Notes: generated by a model not told the origin, from the letters alone. DNA of 64,000 bases from Ursus arctos (GCF_023065955.2 NW_026622863.1:44560177-44624176), one strand, 5' to 3'; positions 27,676 to 38,666 are shown, counted from the first letter of the stretch. Translations and numbers: made by a program.

Positions 27676-27868
27676 TTTTTTTTTAAAGACTTTTTATTTA
27701 TTTATTTGAGAGCATGAGCAGGGGGAGGGGCAGAGAGAGAGGGAGAGGGACAAGCAGACCAGACTCCTTGATGAGTGGGGAGCCCGATGCGGGGCTTGAC
27801 CCCAGGACCCCGAGATCCTGACCTGAGCAGAGGTCAGATGCTTAACCAACTGAGCCATGGAGGAGCCC
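27676..27868 (-). repeat. CAN-SINE
   Basis: 'ttttaaagactttttatttatt' to 'gagccatggaggagcccc'. An older copy. Confidence 0.88.
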
Positions 27869-28014
27869 CTAAAAGAAAACAATTTGGTCACACGACAATA
27901 TGTATTTACATATTCTAAGGATGTATGTTGGTCTAGGAACTCTAGATTGCGTTCCCCTCCTCAGAAATTCCAAAAGCATATGCACTTAACCTCTATAAGA
28001 TTTCATCACTCAAG

Positions 28015-28439
28015 GGGCACCTGGGTGGCACAGCGGTTAAGCGTCTGCCTTTGGCTCAGGGCGTGATCCCGGCGTTATGGGATCGAGCCCCACATCAGGC
28101 TCCTCCTCTATGAGCCTGCTTCTTCCTCTCCCACTCCCCCTGCTTGTGTTCCCTCTGTCACTGGCTGTCTCTATCTCTGTCGAATAAATAAATAAAATCT
28201 TAAAAAAAAAAGATTTCACCACTCATAAAGATTGTAGAAGGAATGGAGTGTGGGGTGCCTGGGTGGCTCAGTCGTTAAGCGTCTGCCTTTGGCTCAGGTC
28301 ATGATCCCGGGGTCCTGGGATCGAGCCCTGCTTCGGGCTCCCTGCTCAGCGGGATGCCTGCTTCTCCCTCTCCCACTCCTCCTCTCTCGCTGTGTCTCTG
28401 TCTGTCCAATAAATAAATAAAATCTTAAAAAAAAAAAAA
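28015..28439 (+). repeat. Two CAN-SINEs in the same orientation
   Basis: 28015-28211 is young type ('ggtggcacagcggttaagcg', 'gtgatcccggcgttatggg'). 28253-28439 is an older type ('catgatcccggggtcctggg'). Each ends in 'aaataaataaaatctt' plus an A-run. Confidence 0.92.
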
Positions 28440-29248
28440 GAAGGAATGGAGTGGGACAAACTTAAAAGAGAAACAGAGCATTGGGGGTCTCACAGATAAA
28501 TGTCAAAATCAGAACGTGAACCCAAGTAGTCTGACACCCCAAGTGATGCTGTTAATATCCACCTTCCCCATTCCCCCCCCCCCCGCCCCCCGCCGCCCCG
28601 GTCCTGCTCCCTTGCCCTGCAGACAGGCTATCCCCACTTTTAGGTCAGTGCCCTTCAGTGGGAAGAACGCATGATCTCAGATGGACCTGGAGCCTTCTAC
28701 GCCTCAGTGTTCTTTTCTGGGCAAATTAAGGGGCCGAATGTGTGACTGAGTGGTTTAGAAGGCTACTGGTTGTCCTAACACCAGTTACTAACTAGTTCGT
28801 CTTTTCCCCGCCAACTTTAAGGAGGCCTCTTCATCATATACTAAACTGTGTTTTCGATTTTCTGACTACATAGTTCTAAATCTGGTAGTGCTTAGCCATC
28901 TGAAAAAGAAATTTCAATCCTTACCTCCTACTGTACATCAGGGTAAATTCCAAGTGGTTCAAAGACTCAAATCCATGCACACACCAAGAAAAATTTGAGA
29001 TTCAAAATCTTACCAGTTGAAAAGAAAACAGCAAAACAAAACAACCAAAAAAAAAAAAAGCAAAAAATCTCCATGCCAAGAGGCTTTCAGGAAAACCAAA
29101 TGCAAATGGCCAACTGGGAAAAAATACCTATAACTCACATTACAAGCTATTATCATATCTCATATCACTATTACATAAACAGCCATTAGAATCAATACAG
29201 AAAGGACAAAATTCTTCAGGAGAGAAATGGATAAAAGATATGAACAGA

Positions 29249-29448
29249 GGGGCACCTGGGTGGCACAGCGGTTGAGCATCTGCCTTCGGCTCAGGGCGTG
29301 ATCCCGGCGTTATGGGATCGAACCCCACATCGGGCTCCTCCGCTGTGAGCCTGCTTCTTCCTCTCCCACTCCCCCTGCTTGTGTTCCCTCTCTCGCTGGC
29401 TGTCTCTATCTCTGTCGAATAAATAAATAAAATCTTTAAAAAAAAAAA
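29249..29448 (+). repeat. Young CAN-SINE with clear target-site duplication
   Basis: The flanks repeat 'agatatgaacagag' at about 29235-29248 and 29449-29462. The body has the 'ggtggcacagcggttgagc' head and 'gtgatcccggcgttatggg' core. Confidence 0.95.
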
Positions 29449-29544
29449 AGATATGAACAGAGAGTTCATGGAAAAGGGAATATATAGGACTCTCAGAAGA
29501 GATTTTTCACTCATAAGAGAAAAGCAAATTAAAACTGATACTGT

Positions 29545-29705
29545 CGGGGCGCCTGGGTGGCTCAGTCGGTGAAGCCTCGGACTCCTGGTTTCAGCTCAAG
29601 TCATGATCTCAGGGTCCTGGGATTGAGCCCCTGGGAGTCCGCTTGAGTCTCTCTCCCTCTCCCTCCACCTGCTAGGGTGCACGCTCGCTCTCTCAAAACA
29701 GAATG
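29545..29705 (+). repeat. CAN-SINE, shortened tail
   Basis: 'ggggcgcctgggtggctcag' head. It lacks the full CT-rich region and ends in 'ctctctcaaaaca'. Confidence 0.85.
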
Positions 29706-30006
29706 ATATACTGTCTTTCAAGTCTATACGCTGGCAAAATCCAGACATCTGATGGCTTATGTGTTGGTGAGGCTGTAAGGAGTGTCCTTCAGGTACCGGC
29801 AGAGATGGAATGTGGTACCATGTATGGAGGGCGACTGTGCAGGATCTGTAACATTTCAAATGAGTACCTTTGGCCTAGAATTCTCAATTCTGTAAATTCA
29901 CACTATGGATATTATATATCCATAGTGCTGATTATAAGACGCTGCTGATTATAAGATGCCTCATTGTTTTATAAAACTTAAGGAAAAATGCTGTATTATA
30001 TCGTCA

Positions 30007-30172
30007 AGGGGCACCTGGGTGGCTCAGCCGGTTAAGAATCTGATTTCAGCTCAGGTCGTGATCTCAGGGTCCTCCCATCAAGTCCCCAGCAGGGATCTGC
30101 TTCTCCCTCTGCCCCTCCCCACCCTGCCTGTGCTCTCTCAAATAAATAAAATCTTAAAAAAAAAAAAAAACC
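30007..30172 (+). repeat. CAN-SINE
   Basis: 'ggggcacctgggtggctcag', 'gtcgtgatctcagggtcctc', 'caaataaataaaatctt' plus an A-run. Confidence 0.9.
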
Positions 30173-30620
30173 CTAAAGAAAAAGATGGGGAACGACTCAA
30201 ATGCCCATCAGTACGTTCCTGGATAAGTAAATTACAACATCACCAATCACAGAATGAAACAAAATGCAGCTCCAAAAACGAATGAGGAAACGTAGTGCTT
30301 TCGAAGGATCTTCAAGATACGTTCTCACTGAAAAAGCAACTTATAAATCAGTAAATATACCAACTTTTGTGAAGAAATAAAAAAAAACCCCACCCAAATT
30401 CGCATTTGCTTGTGTACATAAGGAACTGCAAGGACAGGAGAGGAACCTACAGATGTGGGTTGTGGTATGCACTGGATGGAGGGGACAGGGATGGAAGGCT
30501 TTTCAGCGTATACCTTACATTTTGGGGGTGTGTGAATACATTTACCAAAAAAAAAAAAAAAGTAAAAAGTAAAAATGGAAGAAAAAAATCCAGAAACTTC
30601 AGAAATTCTTGAACACATAA

Positions 30621-31156
30621 TTTATCACGTAATATATACAACAGTTACATTGTTTGCCACTTGAAATGCCTCAGAAAACACAAAATCGATTTAGACTAAA
30701 GCTGTGGAACCTGACGCGAGGAGAGCGCATTATTCTGACAATTTCAAGTTCTCTCCGTGGGCTTCCAAGTCTCTCGACAGGGTAACTAAGCTGTGACTCC
30801 TTATTCCTACCCTCAGATTCTGACAATTTCTCTCATCATCGCGGGCTCTAGTATGGGCAGTATCTCTTCATCACGTCTCAATGTCAGAAAACCTCTCCTT
30901 CCCGTTTTGGGGCAGCAATTTTTGCCAGACATTTCCACCACGCAGGGCAAAGAATCTATCAATCGCACACTCAACGTCAGAGGAGTCACGAGGCTTTGAA
31001 TCTTTTCTCTCTTTCCTGACGCTTTTTCAGGATAAACTTCCTCCCCCCCGCCCCCCAGCTAGGCATGGCCTTATCTCAGATACAATGACTTTGTAAAATG
31101 CAGTGTGACGGGATCGGCGTGAGTCTCGCTCTCCTCGAAGCAGTTCCATCACCAGA
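30621..31156 (-). other. Probable 3' UTR of EID2 and 3' flank
   Basis: Non-repetitive sequence directly downstream of the EID2 stop. No AATAAA is clearly seen on the minus strand, so the transcript end is undefined. There is a C-rich run at about 31044-31058. Confidence 0.35.
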
Positions 31157-31738
31157 CTATTCCCGACTGATAAACTTGTCACAACCAAGTTCTTCTATCA
31201 GAGGATTGATAACCTCGGAGGCGGTGAGAGCTATAGTGAATGTCAAAATGTCAAAATCCATCCTCTGGGGATTCCGCTGATACTCGGCATCGAACGCGGC
31301 TTCCCGGGCTCTGCAGGCTTCCACAAACCTCCTGCGGCGTTCTTCCAGCTCCTGGATTCTGCCCGGAGCGATCGGGTAGTGTTCCAGATAGTGGCGGAGG
31401 AACTGCTGGTAATTAATTCCTAAAACACTAAGCGGATGACGGAGGCGGAGGTACGGCAACGCAGCCAGGCCCGGGCCGTTCGCGGGCCGGGACCGGGGTC
31501 TGGCCTGCGCGCCCTCTTCCTCCGCGGGCCCCGCCAGCTCGCGGGCGACCGCTGCCTCGGGGGCCTCCCTGGCCGCCGCCGCCGCCGGCGCCACCACCAC
31601 CGGACCTTCTCCGGGCTCCGCAGGCCGCGCCGGGGCCGGCTCCTGCCTCCCGCCGCCTACCTCCGCCTGCCGGACGTCGCGGTGGCCATTCGCCGCGTCC
31701 GTCTGCCGGACGCTGCTGTCGGCGGGCAGCTCGGACAT
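31157..31738 (-). CDS. EID2: EP300-interacting inhibitor of differentiation 2
   Basis: A single uninterrupted exon of 193 residues (human EID2 is about 236). The N-terminal half is Ala/Glu/Pro-rich and low in complexity. The C-terminal half (about 100-193) holds the conserved EID domain: Leu-Gly-Ile-Asn-Tyr-Gln-Gln, a Glu-Arg-Arg-Arg-Arg basic helix, Cys-Arg-Ala-Arg-Glu-Ala-Ala-Phe-Asp, and the end Glu-Glu-Leu-Gly-Cys-Asp-Lys-Phe. The start is the Met-Ser-Glu-Leu-Pro-Ala motif shared with human EID2. Known EID2 inhibits p300 acetyltransferase and MyoD-driven transcription in the nucleus and binds SMADs and HDAC1. EID2B was considered, but the C-terminus and the N-terminus both fit EID2. The shorter length falls in the low-complexity part. 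Confidence 0.95.
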   Translation of the reverse strand: MSELPADSSVRQTDAANGHRDVRQAEVGGGRQEPAPARPAEPGEGPVVVAPAAAAAREAPEAAVARELAGPAEEEGAQARPRSRPANGPGLAALPYLRLRHPLSVLGINYQQFLRHYLEHYPIAPGRIQELEERRRRFVEACRAREAAFDAEYQRNPQRMDFDILTFTIALTASEVINPLIEELGCDKFISRE

Positions 31739-31960
31739 CTCGGACCGCGGGGTCAGCTCGGCCGCTCCCAGAAAAATTGCAATACCGGGACAGCGCGGTG
31801 ATGGGCGTGCAGCTGAGTGCGCGTGCGCAAGCGCTGTGCGCGCCGGTAAACGCAGCTTGCGAGCCCGTGTGCGCGATCGTATGTCCTACGGATCTACCTA
31901 GGAGCACGCGTCATTCCCGGGGCCCGCGCGCTCCCCCAGGCGCCACCTAGCGGCCGGACG
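31420..31960. promoter_or_regulatory. CpG island of EID2
   Basis: A CpG-dense region over the 5' part of the EID2 coding exon and about 220 bases upstream ('gcgcgtgcgcaagcgctgtgcgcgccgg' area at 31815-31850, 'ggacgtgccatcac' at the edge). It is the likely EID2 promoter and may act in both directions. Confidence 0.6.
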
Positions 31961-32144
31961 TGCCATCACAGCTGAAACTGCCCCTATGTAACCGAACGTC
32001 TAAGGGCGGAGCCATATTTTCCATTTGGACCAGTTTAACGTTTACAAGGAGAGTCTTACAAGACTGCTTCTTGTTGGCTTTCCCAAGATCCCACCCACGA
32101 TGCTTCACTCTAAGCTGCTTCTCCCATGATTATAATGCCCCATC

Positions 32145-33051
32145 AGCAGTGCGCCCGGCGGGCCCCTGGATCTGCCCCGTGTTTCAACAGAACTTGTACT
32201 GAACAGACCCAGGGACACCCCTTATTCCAGCCTCCGACCGCCCTCCAGCCGCTTGTACGGCCTCAACCCTCTGTACAGCCTCAACCCTCGGAACCATCTT
32301 CTCGGCTACCCTCTGCCTCCGGGGCGAACCAACACCGGTTTTTGGCGCCCTGTTGCCAATCAAGCACGAGCTGTCAGGTTCGTCAGAATTACTCCACCGA
32401 GGTGGAGGCCTCCGTCAACTGCCTGGTCAACATGCACCTGCGGGCCTCCAACACCTACCTCTCCCTGGGCTTCTATTTCGACTGCAGCGATGTGGCTCTG
32501 GAGGGCTTGGGCCACTTCTTCCACGAGTTAGCCCAGAAGAAGCTCGAGGGTGCCCAGGAGCTCTTGATGTTGCAAAAGCAGCGCAGCGGCAGCTCCCTCT
32601 TCCAGGACGTGCAGAAGCCGTCCCACGACAAGTGGGGTAAAGCCCTGGACGCCATGGAAACCGCTGTGGTCTTGGAGAAGAACTTGAACGAGGCCCTTTT
32701 GGATCTGCACGCCCTGGGTTCTACCCGTGCGGACGCCCATCTCTGTGACTTCCTGGAGAGCCACTTCCTGGGTGAGCAGGTGAAAGTCATCAAGAAGATG
32801 GGCGACCACCTGACTAACCTCCGCAGGCTGTCCTGCCCCCAGGCTGGGCTGGGCGAGTATCTCTTTGAAAGGCTCACCCTCAAGTATTGACTGGCAGCAT
32901 CTGGAGCCCGGAGGCCTTTGTGTCGGGGCTCCTGTCTGGGTTTGTCCGAGCAGCCGAGCAGCCGCCAGGAAGCTTTTTAACAAACGCTGGAGCCCACTCC
33001 CAAGCTGTGGACCAAATGGAAACAATAAAGCATTTTGCAAGGGGGGAAAAA
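32145..33051 (+). pseudogene. Ferritin light chain retrocopy with open frame
   Basis: Intronless copy of FTL mRNA. The 5' UTR-like part starts near 32145, the coding-like part is 32366-32890, and the 3' UTR has AATAAA at 33024 and a short A-run at 33047. The FTL start ATG is ACG (32366). From there 174 codons are open, with [22 protein letters not shown] and Gly-Glu-Tyr-Leu-Phe-Glu-Arg-Leu conserved, ending one residue early. An upstream in-frame ATG at 32126 would give 254 residues. The 5' UTR iron-responsive loop CAGUGN reads CAGAAC (32188-32193). FTL forms the cytosolic iron-storage shell with FTH1. Whether this copy is expressed is unknown; I call it a pseudogene on the lost start. Confidence 0.88.
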
Positions 33052-33229
33052 TGCTGCCTGTAGTATATACCAAAATAGTCTAGATTCGTCGTTTTTTGTT
33101 GGGCGGGGGAGGGTGTTCCTTATTATTTTCCATTTGTTCATTTGTCTATCTTCCTCACAACAATCCTCTTAACTACTAAAGCTTTATATCACACTCCCTT
33201 CTTGTTATCTTTAAAATTTCTTTGGCCCC

Positions 33230-33610
33230 TCTTGGACCTTTTTTCCTAAATCTTATTTGTGCAGTATGACATATGCAGAAAAGTATAGGAAATATACAGC
33301 TGAATGATTTATCAGAAAGCCAACATCCATGTAACTACCAATGGAAACTGATTTCCGGTATTCCCGAAGCTTCCCACTGCTCCACTGTCCTCTCCTTCCT
33401 GCCCGGAGGTAACCACTATCCTGGTATTTACGGTAACGGTTTCCTCTCTCTGCTTTTTGTTTTACTACTCGGGGTGCATTCCTGTATTTTAGTTTTGCTT
33501 ACTGTTTTCAACTTTATATATTCTTGCATCTGGTTTCTTTCACACAACATTATTTTTATGAGATTCACCCATGTTTTTAATTGTTTCATTGGTTATAGAT
33601 AGTTCATTTT
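33230..33610 (+). repeat. L1 3' UTR-type fragment
   Basis: 'catatgcagaaaagtatagg', 'aaccactatcctggtattta', 'gagattcacccatgttttta' are LINE-1 3' landmarks. Confidence 0.6.
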
Positions 33611-33621
33611 CTGAAAAATTA

Positions 33622-33986
33622 AAAAAAATTTTTTTTAAGTAAACTCAGCCCAGTATGGGGCTCTAACTCAGGGACATGGAGATCAAGAGTCACGTGCTTC
33701 ACCCGCCCCGCCAGCCAGGCATCCTGCCGGTTCATTTTCTTGATAGTTACATAGTCATTACTATTCTTTTTTTTTTTTAATATTTATTTTAGAGAGAGAA
33801 CGTGCAAACGAGCTGGAGGGGGAGGGGCAGGGGGAGACAGAAAGAGAGAGAGAGAGAGAGAATCCTGGAGCAGACTCCATGCTCACCATGGAGCCAGTCC
33901 AGGGCTCCATCCAAGGACCCAGAGATCATGACCCCAGCCGAAACCAAGAGCTGGCGACGCAACCGCTGGAGCCACCCAGGGGCCCC
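33622..33986 (-). repeat. Short tRNA-only CAN-SINE and a long CAN-SINE
   Basis: Short copy at 33622-33724 ('gtaaactcagcccagtatgg'). Long copy at about 33768-33986 with a GA tract (33841-33861), ending 'gagccacccaggggcccc'. Confidence 0.82.
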
Positions 33987-34049
33987 TCCGCAAGCGATTT
34001 CTAATAAACTTCACCTGTTTTCTTTCTCTCGCGTTCACTGTTCATTTCC

Positions 34050-34465
34050 ATGACACTGAGACTCAAGAACCTGGTCTGGAGGGTCTCGTAACACTCTCGT
34101 CAAGAAGTAGGGTTCTTTTTCTCCACCCCTGGAATCTGAGCTGACCTTACCATTTGCTCTGACCAATGCGATGGGGCAGAAAGGATGGTGTGTCGGTTTT
34201 GAGACCAGAACTCGCGAGGCATTTCATGCTTCTCCTGTCTCAGACTCGTGCTAGCACTGTGAGAACAACTCTGGACTGCTTGTTGGGGGGCAGAAGACAA
34301 TATGGAGCTGGGGCAAGTGGCCTCAGACAAGGCACTCAAGATCAGTCCGTCTCCACGTGACTACCCGCAGACCCTTAGGCTCAGAGGCTAAATAAATGTT
34401 GTGTTCTGCCACAGTGTTTGCCGAAGCTTGTCATGCAACATTATTGCGGCCATAGGTAACTGCTC
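34050..34465 (+). repeat. MLT1-type LTR fragment
   Basis: 'ctgaccaatgcgatggggc', 'ggctaaataaatgttgtg', 'ttgcggccataggtaactg' fit the 3' half of a MaLR LTR. Confidence 0.5.
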
Positions 34466-34610
34466 CAGAAATTGGTACCAGGAATACCAAAGAGTGACCT
34501 ATGTGGAAAAAAGTAGTGAAGAAATTGTTATCAGAGCAGGAAAAATGGTGACTCGTGTTATGATATATTGAAGTGACTGGTTGCCTGTGGTTACTAGCAG
34601 ATGGGAAATA

Positions 34611-34815
34611 TTTATTTATTAAGATTGATTTATTTTAGAGAGAGAGCACACAAGCAAGGGGAGGGGCAAGAGAGGGAGAGAATCTCAAGCCGGCTCTGAC
34701 TCCCTGCTAAGCGCACGGGACCTGATGTGGGGCTTGATCTCACAACCCCGAGATCATGACCTGAGCCTAAATCAAGAGTCGGACACTTAACTGACTGAGC
34801 CACCCAGGTGCCCCT
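34611..34815 (-). repeat. CAN-SINE
   Basis: 'aagattgatttattttagagag' to 'gagccacccaggtgcccc'. An older copy. Confidence 0.88.
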
Positions 34816-34993
34816 ATTACTTATTTTCTAAATGCATGAAAAAATGGGATGGATTGAATAAAGAAAAAAGATAAAGTGTGTTGCTTAGAAGTATCATATA
34901 GTTGGGTCTTGCCTTTTTTTTTTTTTTTTTTACCCAATATAACCTCTGCCTTTCAATTAGAGTTTATTTACTTATTTTTTTATTAAAGATTTT

Positions 34994-35320
34994 TTAAAAA
35001 AAGATTTTATTTATTTATCTGACATAGAGAGACAGCGAGAGAGGGAACACAAGCAGGGGGAGTGGGAGAGGAGGAAGCAGACTCCCAGCGGAGGAGCCTG
35101 ATGTGGGGCTCGATCCCATAACACCGGGATCACGCCCTGAGCCGAAGGCAGACGCTTAACGACTGAGCCACCCAGGCGCCCCCTTTATTAAAGATTTTAT
35201 TTATTTATTTGACAGAGAGAGAGCACAGCAGGGGGAGCAGCAGGCAGAGGGAGAGGGAGAAGCAGGCTCTCTGCTGAGCCAAAGGCAGATGCTTAACCGA
35301 CTGAGTCACCCAGCCGTCCC
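34994..35320 (-). repeat. Young-type CAN-SINE followed by an internally deleted CAN-SINE
   Basis: 34994-35182 has the 'ggatcacgccctgagccg' core. 35183-35320 goes from the CT-rich part straight to 'gatgcttaaccgactgagtc', lacking the middle. Confidence 0.85.
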
Positions 35321-35506
35321 TCAATTAGAGTTTAGACAATTTGTATTTAATGTGATTATTGAGATGGTTAAGTCTATCATATGGCTATTTGTTGTTTATT
35401 TGTCCCATTTGTTCTTTATTCTCTTCTTTTTCTTCTTTTAGATTAATCAAGTACTTTTATGATTTCATTTTATCTTTGTTGGCTGATGAGATAAAAATCA
35501 TTTGGG

Positions 35507-35605
35507 GGGATGCCTGGCTGGCTCAGTTGGTAGAGCATGCGATTCTTGATCTTGGGGTTGTAAGTTTGAGCCCCATGTTGGGTGTAGAGATTACTTAAAA
35601 ATAGA
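35507..35605 (+). repeat. Short tRNA-only CAN-SINE
   Basis: 'gatgcctggctggctcagtt', 'gtaagtttgagccccatg', 'gtgtagagattactta'. Confidence 0.85.
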
Positions 35606-35735
35606 ATATTTTAAAAAAATCTTCATTTTGTTATTTTAGTGGTTGCTTTGGGGTTTTTAGTGTACATACTTAAGTTATTGCAGTCTACATTCAGGTGATA
35701 TACACTCCAGAAACAGCATAAAACTAAAAATTTTA

Positions 35736-36060
35736 GGGGTGCCTGGGTGGCTCAGTCGTTAAGTATCTGCCTTAGGCTCAGGGCGTGATCCCAGCGTTCT
35801 GGGATTGAGCCCCACGTCAGGCTCCTCCACTGGGAGCCTGCTTCTTCCTCTCTCACTCCCCCTGCTTGTGTTCCCTCTCTCGCTGTCTGTCTCTTTCTCT
35901 GTCAAATAAATAAATAAAATCTTAAAAAAAAAAAGAAAAGAAAAAAGAAAAATACACTTTAGGGGCACCTGGCTGGCTCAGTTGGTAGAGCATGTGACTC
36001 TTGATCTTGGGATCAGGAGTTCAAGCCCCACGTTGGGGGCGTAGCCAATTTAAAAATAGA
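35736..36060 (+). repeat. Young-type CAN-SINE and a short tRNA-only CAN-SINE
   Basis: 35736-35935 has 'gcgtgatcccagcgttctgg' and a long A-rich tail. 35962-36060 is the short form ('ggcacctggctggctcagtt'). Confidence 0.88.
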
Positions 36061-36970
36061 AAAAGGAACAGCACAGTGATAACCACCCCAGGCAAGATGC
36101 ACTGATGGATGCCAAAATCAGGGGGAGGAACTTTGAGGAGAGACAGGACATTTGCACAGCCTTGAAGTACCTTCCCATATTCATTAGTTACTGTGGTGGT
36201 TTCATGTGTGAAGACAAAGACTTTGATGTTTTTCCCTCCAGGAATGGAAGATAGACAAGTATGCTGGGGACTCATGCAAAGCCAAATGCTATGGCCAAGG
36301 GTTTGATCTTTACCTGAGAGCAGTGGGAAACCACTGATGTGTGACAAGGGAGTGTGACATGCTTCGATATGCATCTGGAAGGCTACATCTTGCTACATCC
36401 TGGAGAATGGGGTGTGAGGGGCAGGGCACTGAGTCTTGGCGACCACAGCTGTGCGACTGGGAGATGTTGATGAGTGGGCCTAGGGTTTGACAGAAATGGG
36501 AAAGTGGCCATGCCCAAGGGATGTTTAGAAAGAAAACCTAACTTGGATGGATGGAAGGGGATTGGTTTTCTGACTTGTTTGCCCTGGATGGATAATGTCG
36601 CCAGTCACTAAGATGGGAAACACTGGAGGGTGTAAGTTTGGAAACAAGACATCAGGATTTTGATTTGGGAGATACGGTGATCCCTTGAGATAGTCAAGAT
36701 GAGATCAGAAGTCAAGATAGACGAGCCTCCAGCTCAGGGGAGAGGCTGATAACAATTAATAATGTTGCGATTAAGACAGGAAATTTTGGACTGGAATTGG
36801 CTGGATTCAAAGCCTGATTCTAACACTTGATTAGCCCAGGGGTAGAAACCAGTTACTCAAAACGTCTGTCCTGCATCACAGGGTTTCCGTGAAGATTAAA
36901 GGAGATACTATACGAAAGCACCTTAGCACCGTGCTAAGCACAAAGTCAATGCCCAAGAATGTTAACTCTT
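36061..36970 (+). repeat. Old LINE-type repeat and MIR
   Basis: 36230-36720 carries the 3' part of the recurring LINE-type repeat ('cagtcactaagatgggaaac', 'gatgagatcagaagtcaag'). About 36790-36970 is MIR-like ('ggattcaaagcctgattc', 'gtgctaagcacaaagtc'). Confidence 0.5.
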
Positions 36971-37346
36971 GCCACAGAACTGCAGGCAAATCTAAAGCTT
37001 GAAACGGTGTTATCTTTGGAGTGGATTAACTTCTCCTGCAATGAGAATGGTGGGGGACACATTCCTTTAATTCAAACAGTGTCTGAGCTGATCTGATTCA
37101 GTCTCTGATTGCTTCGAGAGCTGAGTGGTGCACTTCTTCCCCTAGGGTGTATCCCTCTCGGGGATCCAACTTTAGCCGGAGGTGTTAACCGGATCCCCTC
37201 CCATTGGCAGGAGCTAAGCTCCCATCGCGGTACCTTCCACAGGACCCATAGCCGTTCTGCTCTGTCCCTGCTGAAGAATAAGTGACCAATATACAGCCCA
37301 CATTTAAATCTCCCCAGTTGTCCAAAAACAGGTCTTCATAGCAGTT
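36971..37346. other. Intergenic DNA, nothing recognised
   Basis: About 375 bases of plain sequence between a MIR-like fragment and a CAN-SINE. No exon, RNA gene or repeat family is recognised. Confidence 0.4.
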
Positions 37347-37358
37347 TTTTAAAAAATT

Positions 37359-37397
<39 letters not shown>

Positions 37398-37609
37398 TCA
37401 GAGAGAGCGAGACACCAAGACAGCGAGAGAGCGAGGGTGGGGGTGGGGAGAGGGCAAGCACAAGCCAGGGAAGCAGCAGACAGAGGGAGAGGGAGAAGCA
37501 GTCTCCCCCGCTGAGCAAGGAGCCCGATGCGCGGCTCAGTCCCCGGACCCTGGGATCATGACCTGAGCCAAGGGCAGACGCTTAGCCTACTGAGCCACCC
37601 AGGCGCCCC
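37347..37609 (-). repeat. CAN-SINE with (TTTA)n expansion
   Basis: 'aattttatttatttatttatt' runs about 45 bases (37357-37400), then a long body ending 'gagccacccaggcgcccc'. Confidence 0.88.
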
Positions 37610-37775
37610 AGTATGTCCTAAATTTAAAAGGCTCTTTAAAAGAAAACTACCATTAAAACTTAATGTTGGTAACATTTATAATAGATAGGGAGTTAGCCTA
37701 AAGCTTCACAGTTCATCCAAGAAGTCACCAAGAGGTCTCAGTCTCTATGAAAAGGTGACCCTGGGATTGCTAGGA

Positions 37776-37957
37776 CAGTGGTTCTCAAAGTGCAGTCCCC
37801 AGACCAACAGCATCAGTACACTTGGGAACTTCCGAAAATGCTTATTTGTGAACCCCAGCCCATACCCACGGAATTAAACTCTGGAGGTGGGACCCAGCTG
37901 TGTTTTTACAAGCCCTCCCAGTGGTTCTCATGCACACTCAAGTTAAAGAACCGCTGG
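37776..37957. repeat. MER5A-type hAT DNA transposon
   Basis: The ends 'cagtggttctcaaagtg' and 'aaagaaccgctg' are inverted. Inside, 'aaccccagcccatacccac' and 'gtgggacccagctg' match the family. The palindromic layout is visible. Confidence 0.8.
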
Positions 37958-37976
37958 CTGTAAAAGATTTCTTCAG

Positions 37977-38402
37977 GGCACCTGGGTGGCTCTTTAGTTA
38001 AACATCTGCCTTCAGCTCAGGTCGTGGTCCTGGACTCCTGGGATCGAGCCCCACATCGGGCTCCCTGCTCATTGGGAGTCTGCTTCTCCCTCTGCCTCTG
38101 CCGCTCCCCCTGCTCGTGCTCTCTCTGTCTCTGTCAAATAAATAAATAAATAAAATCTTAAACAAAAGATCTTTCATTATCTGGGTTAAAAAAAAAAAAA
38201 AAAGAGGGGCGCCTGGGTGGTACAGCGGTTAAGCGTCTGCCTTCGGCTCAGGGCGTGATCCCGGCGTTCTGGGATCGAGCCCCACATCAGGCTCTTCCGC
38301 TATGAGCCTGCTTCTTCCTCTCCCACTCCCCCTGCTTGTGTTCCCTCTCTCGCTGGCTGTCTCTATCTCTGTCGAATAAATAAATAAAATCTTAAAAAAA
38401 TA
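37977..38402 (+). repeat. Two CAN-SINEs, older then young type
   Basis: 37977-38168 ('ggtcgtggtcctggactcc') and 38206-38402 ('ggtggtacagcggttaagcg', 'gtgatcccggcgttctggg'). Confidence 0.9.
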
Positions 38403-38489
38403 AAAAGAAACCTACAAAGTCTCAAGAGATGAGAAGACCAGCCACAGACTGGGAGAAAATGTTTGTAGCACACATATTTAATTTTGTTT

Positions 38490-38666
38490 TCTGAGGTTTT
38501 ATTTATTTACTGGAGGGACAGTGAGAGGGAGAGAGCACAGAAGGAAAGGGAGAAGCAGACTTCCCGCTGAGCAGGGAGCCCGATGCGGGACTCAGTCCCA
38601 GGACCCTGAGATCATGACCTGAGCTGAAGGCAGATGTTCAACCGACTGAGCCACCCAGGCGCCCCC
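38490..38666 (-). repeat. CAN-SINE
   Basis: 'gaggttttatttatttactgg' to 'gagccacccaggcgccccc'. Confidence 0.88.

Larger units (their letters stand above)
28860..30620 (+). repeat. Old L1-type LINE fragment interrupted by three CAN-SINEs
   Basis: 'aatggataaaagatatgaacag', 'aaagcaaattaaaactgata', 'gttggtgaggctgtaaggag', 'aaatgcccatcagtacgttcc' are ORF2/3' landmarks of LINE-1. The frame is destroyed. SINEs sit at 29249, 29545 and 30007. Confidence 0.7.

Noticed and set aside
31428..31907. 159-codon minus-strand frame overlapping EID2
   Set aside because: A different frame of the EID2 exon and its CpG island; the EID2 frame itself matches the family.
36021..36374. 117-codon minus-strand frame as a galectin-cluster remnant
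   Set aside because: No galectin signature; it lies in LINE-type repeat sequence.
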